33,607 nt of DNA. Source: Fredinandcohnia humi. GTDB taxonomy: Bacteria; Bacillota; Bacilli; Bacillales; Bacillaceae_L. Shown here piece after piece: positions 1-7,525 of this stretch (its first letter is position 1; each line of letters begins with the position of its first letter). The stretch is taken from positions 33,275-66,881 of the forward strand of contig NZ_LMBW01000006.1 of assembly GCF_001439915.1 (NCBI RefSeq). The letters run 5' to 3'. The notes under the pieces are model-generated. The model worked only from the letters and a program-made list of their open reading frames with translations. It had not been told where the DNA came from and ran no database searches. The translations under genes and the position numbers were made by a program.

Positions 1-23
1 TTGAGCACTTCTTTAAGAATTTA

Positions 24-52
24 TCATAATTCCCTTGGAACTATCATAAAAA
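24..52 (+). promoter_or_regulatory. Possible sigma-E promoter of spoVID
   Basis: TCATAAT at 24-30 is followed, after 14 bases, by CATAAAAA at 45-52. This resembles the sigma-E pattern (KMATATW, about 14 bases, CATACAMT), with 6 of 8 matches in the -10 box. In B. subtilis spoVID is transcribed by sigma-E in the mother cell, which fits. A competing -10 (CATAGTAA at 62-69) has poorer spacing. The assignment comes from motif reading only. Confidence 0.4.
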
Positions 53-105
53 TTGTAATGTCATAGTAAATCTGTTTAGAAGAGGACAGAAAGGAGGAGT
101 AGCTG

Positions 106-1308
106 ATGTCATCTGAAAACTTACGATTTTCAGTAGAGGAATCAGTCTGGTTTCAAAAGGGACAGGAAGTCTCAGAGCTCATCTCAATATCACTTGACCC
201 AGATATTGTAATTCAAGAGCATGACCAATATGTGTCCATTCGCGGTGCATTACAGCTAACAGGTGAATATCGAATAGATGAAAAAATGTGCGAAGAGGGA
301 GAACGTGACTTTGCCTCGGTTCGACTTGTAAATGAGGTAATCACACGTGAGGACGGGATAAGCGAACTAAACCACCGCTTCCCAGTCGATATTACGATTC
401 CACAAGATCGTGTTAAAAGCTTAGATGATGTATATGTGTTGATTGAAACATTTGACTATGAAATTCCAAAGCGTGGCTGTTTACAAATCGCGGCTGATTT
501 AGCCATTAGTGGTATCCAAGGCGTTATTCAAGCGCCAAGAGAGGAAGTTGCCCCTGAGGCTATCAATCGGGAAGAACAAACCCCCATATTGGCTGAACAA
601 CCAGCAGAAGAGGAGCTAGAGCTTGTAAGAAACAGTTTGGTCGAAGAGGAAGAAGAAATTCAAGCAGTTGCCGAGGAAAAACGTGAAGAAGAAGAAGTTC
701 AAGCTGTAGCCGAGGAAAAACGTGAAGACCTAGAAGAGGTAGTACTGCGAAATCAAGATGAGGTAGTGCTACATAATGAAGTAGAGGAACAGGAGGTTAT
801 TGCGGTAAGTGAACAGCAGGAAGACACGGATGCAGAACTTTTTGTTCCTTTTGAAGTGGAAGCCAGAAAAGAGGTCTATCAGGAACAAGAGGAAATTGAG
901 ATTGTCGAAGTGATTGAAGAAGAAGAGGTTGTTCAAGCCGTTCTAACACCTTCAATCGAAGTGAAAGCAAGACATGATAATCAATTAACCTTTGGTTCTG
1001 ACCACCAAAATAAAAAAGGTCCTACTGCTGTACAGGAAAAAGAAGAGGTTCGTGAGCAAAGAAAAGAACAAACAGAAGAAGCTGTAAAACGAGATGAAAA
1101 TGACTTATTATTAACCCAAATATTTAACAGAGATGAAGTTGAAGACCATACGACGATGAAAATCTGTATTGTTCAATCTGGAGATTCATTGGAAAAGATT
1201 TCACAGCGTTATGATATAAGCGTACAACAATTAGTACGTGTTAATTCACTAAATACCGATTCCGTCTCTGAAGGACAGCTATTATATATCCCTGTCCAAG
1301 CAAGCTAA
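106..1308 (+). CDS. spoVID: Spore coat morphogenetic protein SpoVID
   Basis: SpoVID makes the coat encase the forespore surface in the mother cell. In B. subtilis it works with SpoIVA and SafA. The N-terminal third (about residues 8-140) is the beta-rich SpoVID/SafA-type domain beginning with the FSVEESVWF segment. The middle (about 150-340) is a glutamate-rich low-complexity linker. The last 50 residues form a LysM domain (about 351-397, with QSGDSLEKISQRY and a closing LLYIP). The ATG is preceded by a strong AAGGAGGAG ribosome binding site. The protein has 400 residues, shorter than the roughly 575 of B. subtilis, the difference being mostly in the linker. The linker contains a tandem 13-residue repeat (residues 186-211). 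ysxE follows, as in B. subtilis, but a hairpin terminator lies between them. Confidence 0.93.
   Translation: MSSENLRFSVEESVWFQKGQEVSELISISLDPDIVIQEHDQYVSIRGALQLTGEYRIDEKMCEEGERDFASVRLVNEVITREDGISELNHRFPVDITIPQDRVKSLDDVYVLIETFDYEIPKRGCLQIAADLAISGIQGVIQAPREEVAPEAINREEQTPILAEQPAEEELELVRNSLVEEEEEIQAVAEEKREEEEVQAVAEEKREDLEEVVLRNQDEVVLHNEVEEQEVIAVSEQQEDTDAELFVPFEVEARKEVYQEQEEIEIVEVIEEEEVVQAVLTPSIEVKARHDNQLTFGSDHQNKKGPTAVQEKEEVREQRKEQTEEAVKRDENDLLLTQIFNRDEVEDHTTMKICIVQSGDSLEKISQRYDISVQQLVRVNSLNTDSVSEGQLLYIPVQAS
661..738 (+). repeat. Tandem 39-bp repeat inside spoVID
   Basis: Two adjacent 39-bp units (661-699 and 700-738) each encode QAVAEEKRE followed by acidic residues. They lie in the glutamate-rich linker of SpoVID, so they change linker length without touching the folded ends. 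Synonymous differences between the units (GTTGCC versus GTAGCC) show that the duplication is not brand new. Confidence 0.75.
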
Positions 1309-1325
1309 TCATTAATAAGATCGAT

Positions 1326-1357
1326 AGGGTGAGGAGAAGCCTCGCCCTGTTTTCTTT
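1326..1357 (+). terminator. Rho-independent terminator or attenuator after spoVID
   Basis: A 9-bp stem AGGGTGAGG/CCTCGCCCT (one G-U pair) with loop AGAAG is followed by GTTTTCTTT. It stands between spoVID and ysxE and probably lowers transcription into ysxE. Confidence 0.75.
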
Positions 1358-1376
1358 AAAATTGTCAGGAAAGTGA

Positions 1377-2435
1377 GTGATTGGCCCAGTGAATAAAAAC
1401 GATGTAAGCAGTATCGGGCCCATCTTAAATAAATACAACCTAAAGCCCTCATCATTTGAACAGCTCGGCAAAGTCACAAAAATTGTAACTGATAAAGGTA
1501 TCTATGCTCTAAAATCCATTACACACAAAATCAATCCGTCCTTCCCCACTTTCCTTCAACACTTATTCCAGCAGGGTTACACAAGGGCAGTACCCATTTA
1601 CCCAACCGTCGAAGGGAAATACCTTGTCTACCATAATCAAAAATTCTATTACCTAATGCCATGGTTGAAAAGCAATACCCCTGAGCACCGCGGTGATCAT
1701 TATCATGCCTTTTTTAAAGAAATTGCCCGGATTCATCTAACAACGGCAAGAAAACAACAAATTAACGATGAAAAAGATATTACAGACCATTATGAAACAA
1801 TCATCAAAACGTGGGAAGAGCGAAATCAGTTTTTGGAAGAGTTCGTTGAAAAAGCAGAGGCAAAATGGTATATGTCCCCCTTTGAACTTCAGTTCTGTAC
1901 GTATTTTTATGAAATTAATCTAGCCTCATCATTTGCACGAACCCAGCTCGATAAATGGCATGAATTAATGGTAGAAAGAAAGTCTTTTCGTACAGCCCTA
2001 ACACTCAATAATTTATCAGATACTCATTTTTTATATGGTGAAGACGGAAAAGGGTATCTTTCGAATTTTGAGAGGGCAGGCTTTGCAAATCCAACAAATG
2101 ATTTAGTGAGTCTCTATTATCGGATATTAAAAACCTATCCGACTTTATGTACGAATTGTCTTGAGTGGTTTGAATCCTATCAAAGCCATTTTCCATTACG
2201 GGAAGAGGAGTTTTATCTCTTTTTAAGTCATTTAACCTATCCGCAAACCCTTTATCGGTGTGTTCGCAATTATACCGAACATATACAAAAGAAATCTGAG
2301 CGGGAGCATGTCCAAATTTTACAACGGGCATACTGGCAAACGAAAAACATTGAATTTGTTTCCGTTAAACTGCTTGAAGCAGAACGAAAAAGAAAAGAGC
2401 AGGAAGAGGAAGAAGAAGAATCCCATACAGAATAA
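1377..2435 (+). CDS. ysxE: Spore coat protein YsxE (CotS/kinase-like family)
   Basis: This is a CotS-family protein with an aminoglycoside-phosphotransferase/kinase-like fold. In Bacillus it is a coat component made in the mother cell and involved in coat encasement. The 352 residues resemble B. subtilis YsxE (about 340) in length and in position directly after spoVID. Visible family traits include the N-terminal lobe with ALKSI (a beta-strand lysine), YLMPWLK in the hinge region, and a helical C-terminal half. I did not see a clear intact HxD catalytic loop; the corresponding region reads LSDTHFLYGEDG. It is therefore likely a structural pseudokinase. The GTG start at 1377 has AGGAAAG close upstream; a GTG 12 bases later is an alternative. 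The C-terminus is a charged tail rich in Lys/Arg then Glu. The stop codon lies inside the loop of the following terminator. Confidence 0.85.
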   Translation: MIGPVNKNDVSSIGPILNKYNLKPSSFEQLGKVTKIVTDKGIYALKSITHKINPSFPTFLQHLFQQGYTRAVPIYPTVEGKYLVYHNQKFYYLMPWLKSNTPEHRGDHYHAFFKEIARIHLTTARKQQINDEKDITDHYETIIKTWEERNQFLEEFVEKAEAKWYMSPFELQFCTYFYEINLASSFARTQLDKWHELMVERKSFRTALTLNNLSDTHFLYGEDGKGYLSNFERAGFANPTNDLVSLYYRILKTYPTLCTNCLEWFESYQSHFPLREEEFYLFLSHLTYPQTLYRCVRNYTEHIQKKSEREHVQILQRAYWQTKNIEFVSVKLLEAERKRKEQEEEEEESHTE

Positions 2436-2450
2436 TGTATGGGATTTTAT
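2419..2450 (+). terminator. Terminator hairpin overlapping the ysxE stop codon
   Basis: An 11-bp perfect stem AATCCCATACA (2419-2429) / TGTATGGGATT (2436-2446) encloses the six-base loop GAATAA, which is the last sense codon plus the ysxE stop. The tail is a short T-rich stretch. Ribosomes finishing ysxE would sit on this stem. Confidence 0.7.
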
Positions 2451-2622
2451 CAAATACGCCTTGGCGTATTTGTGCCCAGATTTTATCGGGCTTGCTCGAT
2501 AAACTTCCTTTGAAAATCTGTGGCATCTGCCAGAGGCTTTAACTTTATTCACCTTGGTTTGCTTTTATATACTATGAAATTCATTCTCGCTTAGGTAGAT
2601 TACTCTTTTGAATAAAGTTAAA
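2451..2622 (-). repeat. Modular interspersed repeat, copy 1 (reversed)
   Basis: Read on the - strand, this copy has: arm TTTAACTTTATTCA (2622-2609); a 57-nt loop; the inverse arm (2551-2538); the core GCCTCTGGCAGATGCCACAG and onwards; an inner hairpin TTTATCG/CGATAAA; and the terminal palindrome of CAAATACGCC and GGCGTATTTG (2472-2451). It matches the layout of the copies at 3262, 16502 and 33382 but lacks the 71-nt extra module seen in the last two. It starts directly after the ysxE terminator. Its outer arm supplies the stop codon of the antisense gene at 2618-2812. No protein is encoded. Confidence 0.85.
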
Positions 2623-2812
2623 ACATATCCAGATAAAAGGCTACGGCGAGTAAAATCAAAATGGCTAAAAATAGCACATCAAATGATGTTGGCAGAAAAA
2701 TGGTTCGTACTGCTTGAACAATAGTGATGGGGATGATAAATTGGTGACAAACATCTCGGCATTGCCGTACCCAATGGGGATACGAATATCTTCGGAAACG
2801 ACCCCTTTTCAT
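2618..2812 (-). CDS. Small membrane protein, function unknown
   Basis: This is a 64-residue gene antisense to its neighbours, placed between ysxE and valS. I do not recognise a named family. The ATG at 2812 is chosen because AAGGGAGAG lies 6 bases upstream; a TTG 18 bases further up is less likely. The product starts with a basic, aromatic segment (MKRGRFRRYSYPHWVRQ). It has a hydrophobic stretch around residues 25-42 and a clear C-terminal membrane segment (about 44-62), ending DMF. It is probably a small membrane protein with its basic N-terminus in the cytoplasm. A sigma-K-like promoter lies upstream (2844-2874), suggesting late mother-cell expression, which would fit the spore-coat neighbourhood. 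Its stop codon lies in the arm of repeat copy 1, so the original 3' end may have been altered by that insertion. Confidence 0.6.
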   Translation of the reverse strand: MKRGRFRRYSYPHWVRQCRDVCHQFIIPITIVQAVRTIFLPTSFDVLFLAILILLAVAFYLDMF

Positions 2813-2843
2813 GCTGATCTCTCCCTTCAAGGAATCCTATAAT

Positions 2844-2874
2844 TAAAATATGCTTGGAAAAGCAGAATAGTTCC
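2844..2874 (-). promoter_or_regulatory. Possible sigma-K promoter of the 64-residue gene
   Basis: On the - strand, GGAAC (2874-2870) is followed after 17 bases by CATATTTTA (2852-2844). This matches the sigma-K pattern of AC, 16-17 bases, CATANNNTA. The expected transcript start (about 2837) precedes the gene's ribosome binding site. The consensus is short, so a chance match is possible. Confidence 0.35.
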
Positions 2875-2962
2875 TTTGAAATTCTATATAAAAATTTTGT
2901 AACAAATAATATGAAAGAGAATAAAGTATAAAAAACTTGGCTACCCTTATTGACAATACCTA

Positions 2963-2991
2963 TTGAAATTCATAAACATTAGTAGTAGAAT
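2963..2991 (+). promoter_or_regulatory. Sigma-A promoter of the valS T-box transcript
   Basis: TTGAAA (2963-2968), a 17-base spacer and TAGAAT (2986-2991) match the sigma-A consensus at 5 of 6 positions in each box. The predicted start near 2998 lies just before T-box stem I. Confidence 0.7.
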
Positions 2992-2997
2992 TTTAAA

Positions 2998-3263
2998 GTA
3001 AATATATGAATGTACATACGATGAGAGGGAAGAGTACATCGGTAACACCTTCAGAGAGAGAAATCAATAGCTGGGAGATTTCTTAGGAACGTTACGATGG
3101 AAGGTCGCCCTTAAGTAGCTTTTATGAAAGTGAGTAGTAAAAGCCGGTGAAAAGCCGTTATCTTTTCTTGAGAGCATAGATAAAGCTTTTTTATCTATGA
3201 AAAAAGGTGGTACCGCGAATACACTCCATTCGTCCTTTTAATAAGGATGAGTGGAGTTTTTTT
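2998..3263 (+). promoter_or_regulatory. Valine T-box riboswitch leader of valS
   Basis: This leader senses uncharged tRNA-Val and controls termination before valS. Stem I contains the GAGGGAAGAGTA bulge and the AGAGAG motif. CATCGGTAAC (5' side) pairs with GTTACGATG (3' side), which leaves GTC at 3104-3106 in the specifier position, a valine codon. Stem III is CATAGATA/TATCTATG. The T-box sequence AGGTGGTACCGCG is at 3205-3217. The terminator is a 15-bp stem (3223-3237 / 3243-3257, two G-U pairs) followed by seven Ts. A repeat copy begins within the T-run. Confidence 0.95.
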
Positions 3264-3379
3264 ATTTATTCAGCCTTGGCTGAATAAATAAGCCTCCGGC
3301 GGATGCCACAGATTTTCAATGGAAACTTTTCGAGCCAACTCGAAAAAATCTGGGTGGCAAATACGCCAAGGCGCATTTG
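3262..3379 (+). repeat. Modular interspersed repeat, copy 2
   Basis: This is the shortest complete copy. A perfect 14-bp palindromic arm (3262-3275 / 3278-3291, core TTATTCAG) has a 2-base centre. The core then holds GCCTCCGGCGGATGCCACAG, AGATTTT/AAAATCT and the inner hairpin TTTTCGAG/CTCGAAAA. The terminal near-palindrome is CAAATACGCC/GGCGCATTTG (3358-3379, one mismatch). It lies between the T-box terminator and the valS ribosome binding site, so it is part of every read-through valS mRNA. Confidence 0.85.
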
Positions 3380-3403
3380 ATTGAATTTTAAGGAGGAATT
3401 CCC

Positions 3404-6046
3404 ATGGAAGGAAATGAAACAACGTTATCAACAAAGTATGACCCGCAGGCGATTGAAGCGGGTCGCTATCAATATTGGTTGGATGGTAAATTTTTTGAAG
3501 CAAAAGACGATGCTGAGAAAAAGCCGTATACAATTGTCATTCCGCCGCCGAATGTAACAGGGAGGTTGCACCTAGGGCATGCGTGGGATACAACCTTACA
3601 GGATATCCTTACTCGTATAAAAAGAATGCAAGGCTATGATGTTCTATGGCTGCCCGGAATGGACCATGCCGGTATCGCAACTCAAGCCAAAGTTGAGGGT
3701 AAGCTGCGTGAGGAAGGGAAAACCCGCTATGACTTAGGCCGTGAAAAATTCGTAGAAGAAACTTGGAAGTGGAAGGAAGAATATGCAAGTCATATTCGTG
3801 AGCAATGGTCTAAGCTAGGACTTGGATTAGATTACTCAAGAGAACGATTCACACTTGATGAAGGCCTTTCGAAAGCGGTTCGTGAAGTATTCGTTGCCCT
3901 TTATAAAAAAGGTCTTATCTATCGCGGTGAATACATTATCAACTGGGACCCAGCAACAAAAACAGCCCTTTCTGACATCGAAGTTATTTATAAAGATGTT
4001 CAAGGTGCATTTTATCATATGCGCTATCCATTAGCTGACGGCAGCGGGTCTATTGAAATTGCTACCACTCGTCCGGAAACAATGCTTGGCGATACGGCTA
4101 TTGCCGTTCACCCAGAAGATGAACGCTTCAAACACCTTATCGGTAAAACAGTTATACTCCCAATCGTCGGAAGAGAAATCCCGATTGTTGGTGATGACTA
4201 TGTTGAGATGGACTTTGGTTCTGGTGTTGTTAAAATCACGCCTGCACATGACCCAAATGACTTTGAGGTAGGGAACCGCCACAATCTTGAGCGTGTTTTA
4301 GTTATGAATGAAGATGGAACAATGAATGCCAATGCCGGTAAATACCAAGGTATGGATCGCTTTGAATGCCGAAAGCAAATTGTAAAGGACCTTCAAGAAG
4401 AAGGAGTACTTTTCGAAATTGAAGATCACCTTCATTCAGTAGGTCACAGTGAGCGAAGTGGAGCAGTTGTTGAACCATACCTATCCACACAATGGTTCGT
4501 AAAAATGCAGCCATTAGCAGATGAAGCTATCAAGCTTCAATCTCAGGAAGAAAAGGTACATTTCGTTCCAGACCGTTTTGAAAAAACATATCTACATTGG
4601 ATGGAAAACATTCGTGACTGGTGTATTTCTCGTCAATTATGGTGGGGTCACAGAATTCCAGCCTGGTACCATAAAGAAACAGGTGAGGTTTATGTTGATC
4701 ATGAACCACCAAGTGACGCTGAAAACTGGGAGCAGGACAAAGATGTATTGGATACATGGTTTAGTTCTGCATTATGGCCATTTTCAACAATGGGCTGGCC
4801 AGATAAGGAAGCAGCGGATTTTAACCGCTACTACCCAACAGCTGCTCTTGTAACAGGCTATGATATCATCTTCTTCTGGGTATCAAGAATGATTTTTCAA
4901 GGACTGGAATTTACAGGGAAACGTCCGTTTAAAGATGTTCTTATTCACGGTTTGGTTCGTGATGCAGAAGGTCGTAAAATGAGTAAGTCACTTGGAAATG
5001 GCGTTGACCCAATGGATGTCATTGCCCAATACGGTGCCGATTCATTACGATACTTCTTATCAACAGGAAGTTCACCAGGTCAAGACTTGCGTTTTAGCAT
5101 GGAAAAGGTTGAAGCAACTTGGAACTTTGCGAATAAGATTTGGAATGCATCTCGTTTTGCTCTAATGAATATGGGTGACCTTAAGTTTGATGAGATCGAC
5201 TTTGGTGGTGAAAAATCTGTTGCGGATAAGTGGATTTTAACTCGCCTAAACGAAACAATTGAATCAGTAACAAAACTTGCTGATAAATACGAGTTCGGTG
5301 AAGTAGGAAGAGTATTATATAACTTCATTTGGGATGACTTCTGTGATTGGTATATTGAAATGGCGAAGCTTCCTTTATACGGTGAAGACGAGCAAGCAAA
5401 GAAAACAACAAGATCCATTCTTGCTTATGTTCTAGACAATACAATGAGACTGCTACATCCATTCATGCCGTTTATTACCGAGGAAATATGGCAAAACTTG
5501 CCACATAATGGCGAATCCATTACTGTTGCAAAATGGCCAGAAGTAAATCCTGAAATTTCAGATGCTCAAGCAGCCGGGGAAATGCGTCTATTGGTTGATA
5601 TTATTCGCTCTGTTCGTAATATCCGTGCAGAGGTGAATACACCGATGAGCAAGCAGATTAAACTATACATTAAAGCTAAGGATGAAACAGCTCTATCTCA
5701 ATTAGAAAAGAATCGTTCTTACTTAGAGAGATTCTGTAATCCAAGCGAGCTTGTAATTGCAACTGATCTTGCTTCACCTGAAAAATCAATGACGTCTGTT
5801 GTAACAGGAGCAGAACTATTCCTTCCACTTGAAGGACTCATTAACATTGATGAAGAAATTAAGCGTCTAGAAAAAGAACTAGATAAGCTTAACAAAGAGG
5901 TTGAACGCGTTCAGAAGAAACTTGGTAACGAAGGCTTCGTAAAGAAAGCACCCGGGAAAGTAATCGATGAAGAACGTGCAAAAGAAAAAGACTATCTAGA
6001 AAAACGAGAAACAGTTCGTGAGCGCATTACAGAATTAAGAGGCTAA
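3404..6046 (+). CDS. valS: Valine--tRNA ligase
   Basis: ValS charges tRNA-Val with valine in the cytoplasm. It is a class Ia synthetase of 880 residues, the usual bacterial length. The HIGH-type motif is HLGH at residues 56-59, following PPPNVTG. The connective editing domain lies at about 150-350, including [13 protein letters not shown]. The KMSKS motif is at residues 525-529. The anticodon-binding helical domain (about 610-760) and a C-terminal coiled coil (about 815-880, typical of bacterial ValS) complete it. The ATG at 3404 has AAGGAGGAATT just upstream. Expression is controlled by the T-box leader at 2998-3263. A hairpin downstream (6054-6082) partly separates it from folC. Confidence 0.98.
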   Translation: MEGNETTLSTKYDPQAIEAGRYQYWLDGKFFEAKDDAEKKPYTIVIPPPNVTGRLHLGHAWDTTLQDILTRIKRMQGYDVLWLPGMDHAGIATQAKVEGKLREEGKTRYDLGREKFVEETWKWKEEYASHIREQWSKLGLGLDYSRERFTLDEGLSKAVREVFVALYKKGLIYRGEYIINWDPATKTALSDIEVIYKDVQGAFYHMRYPLADGSGSIEIATTRPETMLGDTAIAVHPEDERFKHLIGKTVILPIVGREIPIVGDDYVEMDFGSGVVKITPAHDPNDFEVGNRHNLERVLVMNEDGTMNANAGKYQGMDRFECRKQIVKDLQEEGVLFEIEDHLHSVGHSERSGAVVEPYLSTQWFVKMQPLADEAIKLQSQEEKVHFVPDRFEKTYLHWMENIRDWCISRQLWWGHRIPAWYHKETGEVYVDHEPPSDAENWEQDKDVLDTWFSSALWPFSTMGWPDKEAADFNRYYPTAALVTGYDIIFFWVSRMIFQGLEFTGKRPFKDVLIHGLVRDAEGRKMSKSLGNGVDPMDVIAQYGADSLRYFLSTGSSPGQDLRFSMEKVEATWNFANKIWNASRFALMNMGDLKFDEIDFGGEKSVADKWILTRLNETIESVTKLADKYEFGEVGRVLYNFIWDDFCDWYIEMAKLPLYGEDEQAKKTTRSILAYVLDNTMRLLHPFMPFITEEIWQNLPHNGESITVAKWPEVNPEISDAQAAGEMRLLVDIIRSVRNIRAEVNTPMSKQIKLYIKAKDETALSQLEKNRSYLERFCNPSELVIATDLASPEKSMTSVVTGAELFLPLEGLINIDEEIKRLEKELDKLNKEVERVQKKLGNEGFVKKAPGKVIDEERAKEKDYLEKRETVRERITELRG

Positions 6047-6053
6047 ATGAATA

Positions 6054-6090
6054 AAAGGCGAATCTAATATAGATTCGTCTTTCCTTCATT
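6054..6090 (+). terminator. Terminator or attenuator between valS and folC
   Basis: The 12-bp stem AAAGGCGAATCT (6054-6065) / AGATTCGTCTTT (6071-6082), with one G-U pair and loop AATAT, is followed by a T-rich tail. No clear separate folC promoter is visible in the remaining 30 bases, so folC probably depends on partial read-through. Confidence 0.7.
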
Positions 6091-6114
6091 TTAAACTTAT
6101 ATGGAGGAACGTAG

Positions 6115-7431
6115 ATGATACACACTTATGACGAGGCCCTTACTTGGATTCACAGCAGATTAAGACTTGGAATGAAACCAGGGCTATCACGAATGGAATG
6201 GATGATGGAACGGCTTGGTCATCCAAAGAATAAAATAAAGGCAATTCATGTAGCCGGAACTAACGGGAAAGGATCAACGGTTAGCTACATACGAAACATT
6301 TTACAAGAAGCAGGTTATACAATTGGAACCTTCACTTCCCCTTATATTGAGACCTTCAATGAAAGGATTAGTGTTAATGGAAAACCGATTTCAAACGATG
6401 AAATTGTTTCCCTTTTACAGAGAATAAAACCATTAGCGGAAGAGTTGGAGAAAACAGAACTTGGCGGACCAACCGAATTTGAAGTTATCACCGCGATGGC
6501 CCTGTATTATTTCGGTGAAAACACGGAAATAGACTTCGTTCTTATGGAAGTTGGATTAGGTGGAAGACTTGATTCAACAAATGTCATCAATCCTCTTGTA
6601 TCAATCATCACAAGCATAGGCTTTGATCACATGAACATTCTTGGTGATACAATTGAAGAAATTGCGGGTGAAAAAGCCGGAATTATTAAACCGAATGTCC
6701 CTGTTATCACGGCAGTTGCGCAACAGGAAGCAATTGAAGTGATCAGTAATAAGGCGATAGAAGAAAATAGCCCATTTTTTCGATTAGGCCAGGATTTCTT
6801 TATTCTTGATCATCACTCAAATGATGGTGAGGTTTTTAAAGTAAAAACACAGAATAAAACCTTTCAAAATCTACAGATCTCAATGAAGGGTACACATCAG
6901 GTGAGAAACGCTAGCTTAGCAGTAATGGCAGTTCATCTGTTACAAAATAGCGGTGCTATACAAGTAGGAGACAGTGAGCTTGCTGAAGGTTTGGAGAAAA
7001 CCAAATGGATTGGTCGATTTGAAGAGATTTCAAAGAATCCACTTGTTATTCTAGACGGTGCCCATAATCCAGAAGGTATTAATAGCCTGACTGATACAAT
7101 TGGGACTCATTTGAAGGGGAAAGAAATCCATATTATTTTTAGTGCATTAAGCGACAAAAAGTTAGACGGGATGATAGGGCAGCTTGAAAAGGTCGCTAAA
7201 ACATTAACTTTTACTACCTTTGAATACCCAAGAGCTGCAAGCACTGGGGAACTTTATGCAAATTCATCTGCCAGTGAACAAATAGATACGGTGGATAATT
7301 GGCAGGAAGCGGTGGAAGGGGGATTAAAACGTGTATCATCAGATGAGCATGCTGCTTTGGTTATAACAGGATCACTATATTTTATTTCTGAAGTACGTTC
7401 CTATCTTAAAAAATACAAGAGTTTAATTTAA
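6115..7431 (+). CDS. folC: Bifunctional folylpolyglutamate/dihydrofolate synthase
   Basis: FolC adds glutamates to folates, and dihydrofolate synthases of this family also form dihydrofolate from dihydropteroate; both reactions use ATP. The 438 residues match the family. The Mur-ligase-type P-loop GTNGKGST is at residues 48-55. TSPYIETFNERI and the LMEVGLGGRLDSTN block follow, and the C-terminal domain contains LDGAHNPEGI. The ATG is preceded by TATGGAGGAACG. The gene follows valS as in B. subtilis. The next gene on the + strand in B. subtilis would be comC; here the pilus locus begins instead, on the opposite strand. Confidence 0.96.
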   Translation: MIHTYDEALTWIHSRLRLGMKPGLSRMEWMMERLGHPKNKIKAIHVAGTNGKGSTVSYIRNILQEAGYTIGTFTSPYIETFNERISVNGKPISNDEIVSLLQRIKPLAEELEKTELGGPTEFEVITAMALYYFGENTEIDFVLMEVGLGGRLDSTNVINPLVSIITSIGFDHMNILGDTIEEIAGEKAGIIKPNVPVITAVAQQEAIEVISNKAIEENSPFFRLGQDFFILDHHSNDGEVFKVKTQNKTFQNLQISMKGTHQVRNASLAVMAVHLLQNSGAIQVGDSELAEGLEKTKWIGRFEEISKNPLVILDGAHNPEGINSLTDTIGTHLKGKEIHIIFSALSDKKLDGMIGQLEKVAKTLTFTTFEYPRAASTGELYANSSASEQIDTVDNWQEAVEGGLKRVSSDEHAALVITGSLYFISEVRSYLKKYKSLI

Positions 7432-7444
7432 AACTGAAAACCCA

Positions 7445-7485
7445 AAAACCCAAGAATGTCGAAAAAATAACCATTCTTGGGTTTT
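7445..7485. terminator. Bidirectional terminator between folC and the minor pilin operon
   Basis: A 14-bp perfect stem AAAACCCAAGAATG (7445-7458) / CATTCTTGGGTTTT (7472-7485) has a 13-base loop and T-runs on both strands. It serves folC from the left and the convergent minor-pilin operon from the right. Confidence 0.85.
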
Positions 7486-7525
7486 AAATATCAATATTAG
7501 CCTTATAAGATTACGACAGGTCTGT

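Noticed and set aside
2260-2552. Overlapping open frames across the end of ysxE on both strands
   Set aside because: They run through ysxE, its terminator and repeat copy 1 without binding sites or recognisable protein features; they are shadows of the real gene and repeat.
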